Assembly (NCBI GenBank): GCA_007134725.1 | Contig: SLKF01000030.1 | Coordinates: 1-6,342 of the forward strand | Direction: 5' to 3' | Source: Clostridiales bacterium | GTDB lineage: Bacteria; Bacillota; Clostridia; Peptostreptococcales; T1SED10-28 | Length of the DNA stretch: 6,342 nucleotides | Part shown: in pieces, positions 1 to 5,150 of the stretch | Layout: the number at the start of each line of letters is the position of its first letter | How positions within the stretch are numbered: the first letter of the stretch is position 1 | Made by a program: the position numbers and the translations under genes | The notes under the pieces: generated by a model | The model's database searches: none | What the model saw: only the letters and a program-made list of their open reading frames with translations | Told to the model about the DNA's origin: nothing

Positions 1-63
1 AGTATTAATAACGGGGATGTCTTTGCTGGGGATGGAGGAAGTTCAGTCTATGTAATTTATTAA
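1..63 (+). CDS. C-terminal fragment of an unidentified protein (partial, 5' end outside window)
   Basis: Frame 1 is open from the first base and reads about 20 codons to a TAA stop at 61-63. The visible residues include NNGDVFAGDGGSS followed by the hydrophobic ending VYVIY. The glycine/aspartate-rich turn and terminal beta-like strand would fit the end of a beta-rich, perhaps exported, protein, but this is too short to assign a family. It converges on the ABC-F gene. The alternative is that this is a chance open frame in intergenic DNA. The amino acid composition looks protein-like, so I lean weakly towards a real gene end. Confidence 0.4.
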   Translation, partial: SINNGDVFAGDGGSSVYVIY

Positions 64-114
64 CTTGTCAAAGATAAAGACATATCAGGATGTGAGCAGT
101 TTACGAAATGTAAT

Positions 115-174
115 CTGAAAGAGGGGCACTCATAAAATACCCTAATAAAAGCTTTACTTATCCACCTCTTTCAG
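115..174. repeat. 10-bp perfect inverted repeat spanning the ABC-F stop codon; possible weak bidirectional terminator
   Basis: CTGAAAGAGG at 115-124 is exactly complementary to CCTCTTTCAG at 165-174, with a 40-base loop. Two more G-C pairs can form beyond a one-base bulge. The right arm lies in the last codons of the ABC-F gene, and the loop contains its stop codon plus a smaller AT-rich near-palindrome around AAAGCTTT. On the + strand the right arm is followed by a moderately T-rich stretch (TTTCTTTAACACTT), so it could stop transcription coming from the partial gene at 1-63. The long loop makes it an atypical intrinsic terminator. Confidence 0.4.
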
Positions 175-1839
175 TTTCTTTAACACTTGCTTATATTCTC
201 GGTCCAATTCCTGATATTCAGGATCTTTAGGGCTATGATCCCCCAACTGGGAAATGATGGTTGATAAGCGGTTTTTCAGCACCATTTGAAGTTCCCGTTT
301 CTCTTTATTATCCTTTGTGGTTTCGGCTTCCCGGCTAAAATATTCTTCTAAAGTTCCTTCATAGCGAAAGAGCCGGCGGTTTTCAAAGATTAAAGATTTG
401 GTGCAAATTTCATTTTGCATTTTTTGATCATGGGTAATTAAAAGAATGGTTCCTTGGTAAGCTTTTAAAGCTTTTTCCAGAGAAATTCGACTGTGAATAT
501 CCAAGTGGTTGGTGGGTTCATCCAGAATGATTAAATCCGGATCCTGTCGGATCATGGTTCCGATTTTAAGACGGGTTTTTTCCCCTTGACTAAGAAATCT
601 TGTAGGTTTTTGAATTTCCTCATAGGATAAGCCTAAGTGATCCAATAATAAGCCGATTTTTTTTCGTTCTTCCCGGGATCCAATGGGAAACAGGTCCATA
701 GGTTTTCGTTCCTCGCTTTCGTAAAGTTCCTCCTGGGCCATAAATGCAACCTTTAGATTGGGAGAGATAAACACTTCCCCGGTATCCAGGGTTTCCTGAC
801 CAAGAATAATTCGAACCAATGTGGTTTTGCCGCATCCGTTCGGGCCAAACACTCCAATTTTCTCTCCCCGTTTAATATAGAAGGATCCCTTTTCAAAGAG
901 TTCCTTTTTACCGAAGGATTTAGCGATGTCGTTCATGGTGATCATACTTCTGCCGGTTTTTTCCGGGGAAGTAAACCAAAAATTGATGATCTCTTCTCCC
1001 GGGGGCCGATCGGGGAGGTTTTCCTGCTTTCGCTCTAAAAGTTTAATTTTCGATTTAATTTGTTTATCCCGCTTTTTCACCTTGCTTCGATTGTATTCTT
1101 TTCCGCCCAACTTCACATCCAGATTTTTTGTAGACTCACGATGCCCTTTATCCGACCATTGATTGAGCTTTCGAATCTGATCCCGTATCTGTTTTTGTTC
1201 CTTCATCTGATTTTCATATGCCTCCAGTTGGGCCTTGGTCTCCCGCTCTTTTACTTCTTTGTATTTTGAATAATTCCCTTTGTATAAGGTTCCTTTTCCA
1301 TTTTCCACTTCAAAAATTTCCGTGGTGATCTGATCAAGAAAATATCGATCATGGGAGATGATCAGCAGGGTTTTCCCGGATTGCTTTAATTCGTTGGTAA
1401 GCCAGCGAATGCCCCTAATATCCAGGTGGTTGGTAGGCTCATCCAGAATCAAAAGGTCTGAAGGTTTTTGCAAGATGGATTGCAACTGGATTTTTCTTTT
1501 TTCCCCGCCGCTGTAATCTTTTATAGATTTATGGGGATCGGTAGAAATCGGATCCTTAAAACTCCAAGGATCCCGTTGGTAATCCTTGATTAAAGTCCGG
1601 TCCAGTTCCGTCTCCTGAATAAGGTAATCAACCACTAAGTCTTTGTTGTGATAACGAATAGTACCTTCCGTTGGAAGCATTTTTCCCGATAGGATTTTTG
1701 CTAAGCTGGTTTTTCCTGAGCCGTTTTTTCCGATCAACCCTATTTTTTCTCCGCGGCGAATTTCTAAGTGGATGCCTTCTAAAATCTTTATATTCGGGTA
1801 TTCCAAATGAATGTTTTTTGCTTCGAGCAATACGGCCAT
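154..1839 (-). CDS. ABC-F family ATPase, Vga/Lsa-like, lacking the Arm subdomain (ribosome-associated)
   Basis: This 561-residue cytosolic protein has two ATP-binding cassettes and no membrane segments, as expected for ABC-F proteins, which act on the ribosome rather than as transporters. Cassette 1 has Walker A GKNGSGKT (37-44), signature SGGEK (110-114), Walker B LLILDEP with catalytic E134, and H163. Cassette 2 has GPNGCGKT (332-339), SQGEK (417-421), LIILDEP with E441, and H470. A charged helical linker (about 190-285) is the part that reaches toward the P-site tRNA in this family. Only about 35 residues separate the cassette 1 Q-loop (Q75) from its signature, so the Arm of EttA-like proteins is absent, as in Vga/Lsa/Sal-type antibiotic-protection proteins. 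A basic C-terminal helical extension follows residue 505. I chose the ATG at 1839 because AAGGAG lies 8 bases upstream. A longer reading from 1908 would overlap the promoter. A resistance role (lincosamide, pleuromutilin or streptogramin) is inference. A housekeeping translation factor is the alternative. Confidence 0.93.
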   Translation of the reverse strand: MAVLLEAKNIHLEYPNIKILEGIHLEIRRGEKIGLIGKNGSGKTSLAKILSGKMLPTEGTIRYHNKDLVVDYLIQETELDRTLIKDYQRDPWSFKDPISTDPHKSIKDYSGGEKRKIQLQSILQKPSDLLILDEPTNHLDIRGIRWLTNELKQSGKTLLIISHDRYFLDQITTEIFEVENGKGTLYKGNYSKYKEVKERETKAQLEAYENQMKEQKQIRDQIRKLNQWSDKGHRESTKNLDVKLGGKEYNRSKVKKRDKQIKSKIKLLERKQENLPDRPPGEEIINFWFTSPEKTGRSMITMNDIAKSFGKKELFEKGSFYIKRGEKIGVFGPNGCGKTTLVRIILGQETLDTGEVFISPNLKVAFMAQEELYESEERKPMDLFPIGSREERKKIGLLLDHLGLSYEEIQKPTRFLSQGEKTRLKIGTMIRQDPDLIILDEPTNHLDIHSRISLEKALKAYQGTILLITHDQKMQNEICTKSLIFENRRLFRYEGTLEEYFSREAETTKDNKEKRELQMVLKNRLSTIISQLGDHSPKDPEYQELDREYKQVLKKLKEVDK

Positions 1840-1847
1840 GAAAATCA

Positions 1848-1853
1848 CTCCTT
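1848..1853 (-). promoter_or_regulatory. Ribosome binding site that fixes the ABC-F start
   Basis: AAGGAG on the minus strand sits 8 bases before the ATG at 1839. No comparable site precedes the longer in-frame start at 1908, and that start falls within the predicted -35 element, so the shorter protein is preferred. Confidence 0.85.
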
Positions 1854-1879
1854 CAAAGGAAAGGTATTGTATAATTGAT

Positions 1880-1908
1880 ATATTACCATGGGGATTATGA
1901 TTTCTCAA
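1880..1908 (-). promoter_or_regulatory. Sigma-A promoter of the ABC-F gene with extended -10
   Basis: On the minus strand, TTGAGA (1903-1908) is followed by a 17-base spacer and TAATAT (1880-1885). The bases just before the -10 are TGG, giving a TGN extended -10. Initiation would be near 1873, leaving a leader of roughly 35 bases. That is too short for the attenuator with a leader peptide often found before inducible resistance ABC-F genes. Confidence 0.75.
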
Positions 1909-2035
1909 ACTTTTTCGACAATTTACAGGGGAGAGTAAAAGTAAGGGAATTTAAGCAGCATGAAAGGTGAATTAAACATGATTTAACGATGTAAGAAAGG
2001 CTAAAATAAGTAGAAAACAAATTAGGTAAATATGA

Positions 2036-2065
2036 TTGATAGAACTGATCTGTGGTAGATATAAA
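2036..2065 (+). promoter_or_regulatory. Probable sigma-A promoter of the small membrane protein gene
   Basis: TTGATA (2036-2041) and TATAAA (2060-2065) are separated by 18 bases. The predicted transcript starts around 2072. It reaches the ATG at 2110 after a short leader ending in AAAGGAGG (2095-2102), which is 7 bases from the start codon. The promoter is divergent from that of the ABC-F gene, with about 130 bases between the two -35 elements. Confidence 0.55.
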
Positions 2066-2109
2066 TTACCTGGAGTCTTTTGTATCAATAATCTAAAGGA
2101 GGTTTTTTT

Positions 2110-2613
2110 ATGGATTTTGATCCCCGTTATGGGATATTTGCTATTATCGCTTCATTTTTCTTGTTTTTTTTAGTAGTAGGAATTGCAATTTATGTGCTGG
2201 GTGCTTTGGGACTGTATACCATGGCGAAAAATAAAAACATTGAAAACCCCTGGCTTGCCTGGATTCCCATTGTACAGTTATATATTTTGGGGAGAATTAT
2301 TCGCAAGTTAAAGATTGGAGAATACGAAGTCCCGCAAGTGGAAATGGTCCTGCCCTTGGCCGCCATTGGGGGAACCGTTTTCTCCGTGATCCCCTTAATT
2401 GGAGGGCTGATCGGATTGGTTGTATTAGTTGTTAATCTTTTTGCTCTTCACAGGCTTTATACAATGTATCGCCCGGATGAAGCGGTGCTGTACCTAATCA
2501 TCAGTGTGGTTCTCCCTTTCATGGGGCCGGTGTTCATTTTTATCATGAGAAATGACAAGCCTTTAAAAGAGGAAGATCAAAGAGGTTCGAAATGGGATCT
2601 ACAGCACAATTAA
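2110..2613 (+). CDS. Small multi-spanning membrane protein of unknown function
   Basis: The protein has 167 residues and is strongly hydrophobic. Probable membrane segments lie at about 8-38, 77-94, 96-113 and 124-146. A charged tail (about 147-167, rich in K, E, D and R) is probably cytosolic. There is no cleavable signal peptide or lipobox. After the first segment comes a soluble or interfacial stretch, KNKNIENPWLAWIPIVQLY (40-58). This NPWLAWIP-type motif, followed by a glycine/arginine-rich turn, recurs in small Firmicutes membrane proteins that I recall only as uncharacterised. No catalytic or ligand-binding residues stand out. The start is secured by AAAGGAGG 7 bases upstream. It appears monocistronic, with its own promoter and terminator. 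Its divergent placement from the ABC-F gene is not evidence of a shared role. I cannot assign a function. Confidence 0.85.
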   Translation: MDFDPRYGIFAIIASFFLFFLVVGIAIYVLGALGLYTMAKNKNIENPWLAWIPIVQLYILGRIIRKLKIGEYEVPQVEMVLPLAAIGGTVFSVIPLIGGLIGLVVLVVNLFALHRLYTMYRPDEAVLYLIISVVLPFMGPVFIFIMRNDKPLKEEDQRGSKWDLQHN

Positions 2614-2644
2614 GGTTATAAGATGTTAAACTGCTTAAAATATG

Positions 2645-2692
2645 AAAGCCCATGGAGTTGAGTTTATCCAAGGGCTTTTGTTCTGTTTTTTT
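2645..2692 (+). terminator. Rho-independent terminator after the membrane protein gene, possibly bidirectional
   Basis: AAAGCCC (2645-2651) pairs with GGGCTTT (2672-2678). After one A-A mismatch the stem continues with TGG (2653-2655) pairing CCA (2668-2670), around a 12-base loop. A T-rich run reaching 2692 follows on the + strand. On the minus strand the same stem is followed only by a weaker CATATTTT, so it may also serve the converging flavoprotein gene that ends at 2712. Confidence 0.82.
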
Positions 2693-2711
2693 CTGGAAAT
2701 TCATATAACGT

Positions 2712-3926
2712 TTAAATTCCAGCAACACCACAAAGCCCTTCCACTTCCCTTTTTACCGAAGCATACAAATTTGAAATCGAAGGTTTTGAAATTAAGGAAC
2801 CGATAAACTTGATCCCATGGTTGCCTTGATGGGCTACAAGATCGGAATAAAAATTCTCCCGAAGCCCTTCTTCGGGAACATGGGGAAAAATTTCCCACTG
2901 TTTTGTGGTGATCAACCGTTTGATTTTTACGCCGGATTTTTCAATATCCGCGGTAGTGCGGTTTACTAAGTCCGGGTTTAATAAGCCGTAGGCATAGGCC
3001 ACCAAAATACATTTGTTGTTCTGCTTAAAAATATGGAAAAATTGTATTTTTTCCGTTATTCCCAGATGGGGTTTATAGTAGGTGGTGACAATCTTTTGGT
3101 TTTCAATTTCATAGGCACAGGTGAAATAGGGGTTGGTAGTGATTTTTTCCATGGCCTGGCGGTAAAAATCGTTTCTCAAAACAGAATTAGAAAGTTTTGC
3201 AGTAATCAGTACCTGACTATAGGCATCCTGGCCGTAAGGAGTTTTAATGACTACCTTATTGTTCTTTTCTTCGATCCCTTCGATATTGACCGCATACCGG
3301 ATATCGGAAATGTTTTGACTGAATTTATGCACAATCTCTGACATGCCCTTATTCACAAATAACAGTTTCTCTCCTTTAATGAAGGATAAAATCGTATCCA
3401 CGGTAAAAATATTTAAAGCGTAATAGGCAGGAATATCAGAAATACAGCCGAAACCAAAGGAGGAGAGCATAGGAGAGATCAAACTGCGGATGCTATGTAA
3501 GTTATTGATCATAAGAAACTGATCCAAGGGCTGCAGTAAATCCTTGGGGATATCCCCATAATTCATGTTTTCCGTGGTTGGATACTGACCTTGTAACAGA
3601 TTTTGCAATTGGGATAAGTCTTTCATAATTATCTGTACGGCTTCAAAGGATACATGTTCTGATTTTGAAAAATCCTCATCCAGAAAATTCCGATAGGTAT
3701 ATCTTTCTGTATAAGCCACATCCAGTTCAAAGAGCAACTCCTTGATATGATCGGAAAAACTGAAGACCGTTCCGATTTCTCCGTAAATATCTTTGTTGAC
3801 AATCGTTCGGCAGTGCCCTCCAAGGATCTCCTCTTTTTCGTAAAGAGTGACCTTCTTTCCCTTCTTTTCCAATAAGTAGGCGGCCAATAACCCGCTAAAA
3901 CCTCCACCGACAACGGCATAGTGCAT
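2712..3926 (-). CDS. FAD-binding oxidoreductase of the amine oxidase/phytoene desaturase superfamily
   Basis: This 404-residue protein opens directly with a Rossmann dinucleotide-binding motif: VVGGGFSG with G7, G9 and G12 in the GxGxxG pattern. E30, at the end of the second strand (YEK), should bind the adenosine ribose. GGHCRT (36-41) occupies the place of the GGR..T motif typical of flavin amine oxidases. The C-terminal FIGSL...SNLYASVKRE (from 374) resembles the second FAD-contact region. There is no signal peptide, no membrane segment, and no obvious cysteine cluster for iron-sulfur centres. It is therefore a soluble flavoprotein whose substrate cannot be read from the sequence. Length fits single-chain members of the superfamily. 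It is the second gene of an operon, 13 bases after the transposase-derived gene. Its AGGAGGG ribosome binding site overlaps that gene's stop codon, which suggests coupled translation. A related oxidoreductase acting on a lipid, isoprenoid or amine is equally possible. Confidence 0.85.
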   Translation of the reverse strand: MHYAVVGGGFSGLLAAYLLEKKGKKVTLYEKEEILGGHCRTIVNKDIYGEIGTVFSFSDHIKELLFELDVAYTERYTYRNFLDEDFSKSEHVSFEAVQIIMKDLSQLQNLLQGQYPTTENMNYGDIPKDLLQPLDQFLMINNLHSIRSLISPMLSSFGFGCISDIPAYYALNIFTVDTILSFIKGEKLLFVNKGMSEIVHKFSQNISDIRYAVNIEGIEEKNNKVVIKTPYGQDAYSQVLITAKLSNSVLRNDFYRQAMEKITTNPYFTCAYEIENQKIVTTYYKPHLGITEKIQFFHIFKQNNKCILVAYAYGLLNPDLVNRTTADIEKSGVKIKRLITTKQWEIFPHVPEEGLRENFYSDLVAHQGNHGIKFIGSLISKPSISNLYASVKREVEGLCGVAGI

Positions 3927-3934
3927 AAGTTCAT

Positions 3935-3941
3935 CCCTCCT
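3935..3941 (-). promoter_or_regulatory. Ribosome binding site of the flavoprotein, overlapping the upstream stop codon
   Basis: AGGAGGG on the minus strand lies 8 bases before the ATG at 3926 and shares bases with the TAG stop (3940-3942) of the preceding gene. Ribosomes finishing the first gene would be deposited at this site, so the two products are likely made in a linked ratio. Confidence 0.8.
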
Positions 3942-4926
3942 AATATAATCGATCCATATAAGCCCATAGGGGCAAAATCATTTTATTATCCGTAGTCAGA
4001 CCATGATACTCCACCGGAGAATAATACTGATCTCCATAGGACACTTTTTGATGAATATTGTAGTCCCGAACATAATTTTGCAAAAATATTTTAAGTCCGT
4101 TAAAGGAGGTTTCCCTTTTTATATAAGGCATTAAAAAGGATAGACATCGATTGGTATAATCCTGTCGGAGCTCTTGGATTTTGCCTAAATCCTCGCTATG
4201 TTTTAGTAAATGAATATCCATTGAAAAACCTTGATTTCGAAGGGTCTTATAGATGTCAGAAAAAAAGTTTCCCGACTGCTTGTCCATTTTTTCCGCTTCC
4301 TCAAAAAAACATAAATATTTCAGTTCCATATTCAGACTCTGGGCCACGGGAAGAGCCAGGGCTTCTAATAGGTTTTTGATGTTTTCCGTGGATAGATCAT
4401 TGTACAGTCGGCTACAGGCGATTTTGCTTTTGTAATCGAAGAGGGTATATTCATAGACTTTTCCGATGCCCTTGAATTCTCCGTAATAGGTGGTCCAGCA
4501 AAGCCAACATTCCCCAGAGGATAAGTCCTTAAATACAATATCATTTTTAATCATTTCCCGGGTTTTTCTTTTGGCAAAACGAAGGCGTTCCTGCTTGGTG
4601 GATAAATCGTTCTTTTTTAGCGTATTGTATACCGCGGATTCACTGATTGTATAGCCCAGGTCCTCTAAGCGGTACTGAATTTCCCGAGGTCCGTATCGGG
4701 GATGCTTCTTAATCAACGTAAAAATGGCGGAAACGATCTCGGGCTTGGTTTTGTTTACCGGGATAAAATTTTTCTTTTGATCCGTCAAGCCTTCCAGGCC
4801 TAAGGCTTTATAACGTTTTAACCAACGGTAATAGAGGGTCCGGGAAATTCCATATTGTTCACATATGGCCGATACCCCATGCTGTTGTCCCTTCATTAAT
4901 ATTTGAAACTTTAGATCCTTATCCAT
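3940..4926 (-). CDS. Domesticated IS481/IS3-like transposase with a degenerate DDE core; putative DNA-binding protein
   Basis: The 328-residue protein has two predicted DNA-binding helix-turn-helix units. The first is at about 5-47 (GVSAICEQYGISRTLYYRWLKRY, ending in LEGLTD). The second is at about 62-108 (HPRYGPREIQYRLEDLGY, then SAVYNTLKK). This is the usual N-terminus of IS481/IS3-type transposases. The rest follows the integrase-core outline: GECWLCWTTYY (138-148) sits where GELWQIDTTYI-like sequences carry the first aspartate, HSEDLGKIQEL (243-253) stands for H..tnGkvER, and NYVRDYN...YYSPVEYH (284-308) matches the terminal YN..R...tPvE motif. By this alignment W144 replaces the first D, no DNG-like motif follows LKYLCFF (202-208), and Q251 replaces the final E. 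Strand transfer therefore looks impossible, although the frame is intact over full length. I chose the ATG at 4926, with GAGAGG 9 bases upstream. A TTG at 4935 would abut that site. A regulatory or DNA-architectural role is inferred. Confidence 0.85.
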   Translation of the reverse strand: MDKDLKFQILMKGQQHGVSAICEQYGISRTLYYRWLKRYKALGLEGLTDQKKNFIPVNKTKPEIVSAIFTLIKKHPRYGPREIQYRLEDLGYTISESAVYNTLKKNDLSTKQERLRFAKRKTREMIKNDIVFKDLSSGECWLCWTTYYGEFKGIGKVYEYTLFDYKSKIACSRLYNDLSTENIKNLLEALALPVAQSLNMELKYLCFFEEAEKMDKQSGNFFSDIYKTLRNQGFSMDIHLLKHSEDLGKIQELRQDYTNRCLSFLMPYIKRETSFNGLKIFLQNYVRDYNIHQKVSYGDQYYSPVEYHGLTTDNKMILPLWAYMDRLY

Positions 4927-4935
4927 AGAATTCAA

Positions 4936-4941
4936 CCTCTC
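4936..4941 (-). promoter_or_regulatory. Ribosome binding site that decides the start of the transposase-derived gene
   Basis: GAGAGG on the minus strand is 9 bases from the ATG at 4926. It directly abuts the alternative in-frame TTG at 4935, which would leave no spacing, so the ATG is the better start. Confidence 0.65.
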
Positions 4942-4960
4942 AGAAAATAATTTTACTTTA

Positions 4961-4992
4961 TGTAAGTGTTTACACTTTCCTGCGCAGGGAAG
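4961..4992. promoter_or_regulatory. Cluster of overlapping palindromes; candidate operator or leader hairpin
   Basis: TGTAA-N4-TTACA occupies 4961-4974. It overlaps AAGTGT-N2-ACACTT at 4964-4977. Next comes an 18-base symmetric element at 4975-4992 centred on TGCGCA, in which 8 of 9 pairs are Watson-Crick and one is G-T. The block lies in the predicted leader of the leftward operon. It lacks a T-run on either strand, so it is not an ordinary terminator. A protein-binding site or an mRNA structure in the 5' leader would fit. Confidence 0.45.
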
Positions 4993-5035
4993 GCTTTATC
5001 AAGGAGAATTTGTCAAAAAATTAACTAGGAGCTTC

Positions 5036-5064
5036 ATTATACAACATTGTTAACCGAAAGGTAA
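5036..5064 (-). promoter_or_regulatory. Probable promoter of the transposase-derived/flavoprotein operon
   Basis: A perfect TATAAT on the minus strand (5036-5041) has TTACCT (5059-5064) 17 bases upstream as a weak -35. Initiation near 5029 would give a leader of about 100 bases that contains the palindrome cluster at 4961-4992. The poor -35 suggests that an activator or other protein may be needed. Confidence 0.45.
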
Positions 5065-5124
5065 AGTAAAAATACCTGAATTTCCTGGAAATAGAAGAGC
5101 TTGTGCTCTTTAAAAACATTGTTA
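5043..5124. repeat. Direct repeat AACATTGTTA at both divergent promoters
   Basis: The same 10-base sequence occurs at 5043-5052 and 5115-5124. Each copy contains the symmetric AACA-T-TGTT. The first lies in the spacer of the leftward promoter, immediately upstream of its -10. The second ends inside the -10 of the hypB promoter. Paired copies at two core promoters suggest a common repressor site. Confidence 0.45.
5095..5110. promoter_or_regulatory. Perfect palindrome AAGAGC-N4-GCTCTT over the hypB -35 region
   Basis: Arms AAGAGC (5095-5100) and GCTCTT (5105-5110) flank TTGT and cover the predicted -35. Eight bases upstream the centre of a second palindrome begins the run: ATTTCC-T-GGAAAT at 5080-5092. 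Neither is followed by a T-run, so operator sites for hypB control are more likely than terminators. Confidence 0.4.
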
Positions 5125-5128
5125 TAAT
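5101..5128 (+). promoter_or_regulatory. Promoter of the hypB operon with perfect extended -10
   Basis: TATAAT (5123-5128) is preceded by TGT, giving a TGN extended -10. TTGTGC (5101-5106) lies 16 bases upstream as a partial -35. The expected start near 5135 falls at the first base of the AAGGAGG ribosome binding site (5135-5141), so the 5' leader would be only about 16 bases. Confidence 0.6.
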
Positions 5129-5150
5129 TTAGTCAAGGAGGCTGATAACA

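Larger units (their letters stand above)
4951..5071. repeat. 10-bp perfect inverted repeat pair in the divergent intergenic region
   Basis: TTTTACTTTA at 4951-4960 is the exact reverse complement of TAAAGTAAAA at 5062-5071. The right copy lies at the predicted -35 of the leftward operon and the left copy in its leader. AT-rich arms of this length can arise by chance, but the placement would suit a protein binding both sites and looping the promoter. Confidence 0.45.

Noticed and set aside
926..1269. Open frames on the + strand across the ABC-F gene
   Set aside because: They are antisense shadows of a well-supported gene, with no ribosome binding sites and implausible composition.
1840..1908. 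Longer ABC-F start adding 23 N-terminal residues from 1908
   Set aside because: It has no ribosome binding site and overlaps the predicted promoter. The internal ATG at 1839 has AAGGAG at ideal spacing and begins the conserved cassette directly.
1960..1986. Eight-codon reading frame (MKGELNMI) between the divergent genes as a leader peptide
   Set aside because: It lacks a ribosome binding site and lies upstream of the predicted + strand promoter, and on the wrong strand to serve the ABC-F gene.
3940..4935. An active insertion sequence built around the transposase-like gene
   Set aside because: No terminal inverted repeats or target duplications bracket the gene or the operon, the catalytic residues appear lost, and the downstream gene is translationally coupled to it.
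4975..4992. Hairpin around TGCGCA as an intrinsic terminator
   Set aside because: Neither strand has an adjacent T-run, and no converging gene end is near. It is better treated as a candidate operator or leader structure.
5011..5016. Perfect TTGACA on the minus strand as the -35 of the leftward operon
   Set aside because: No acceptable -10 lies 16-19 bases downstream; the 17-base position reads CCTTCC.
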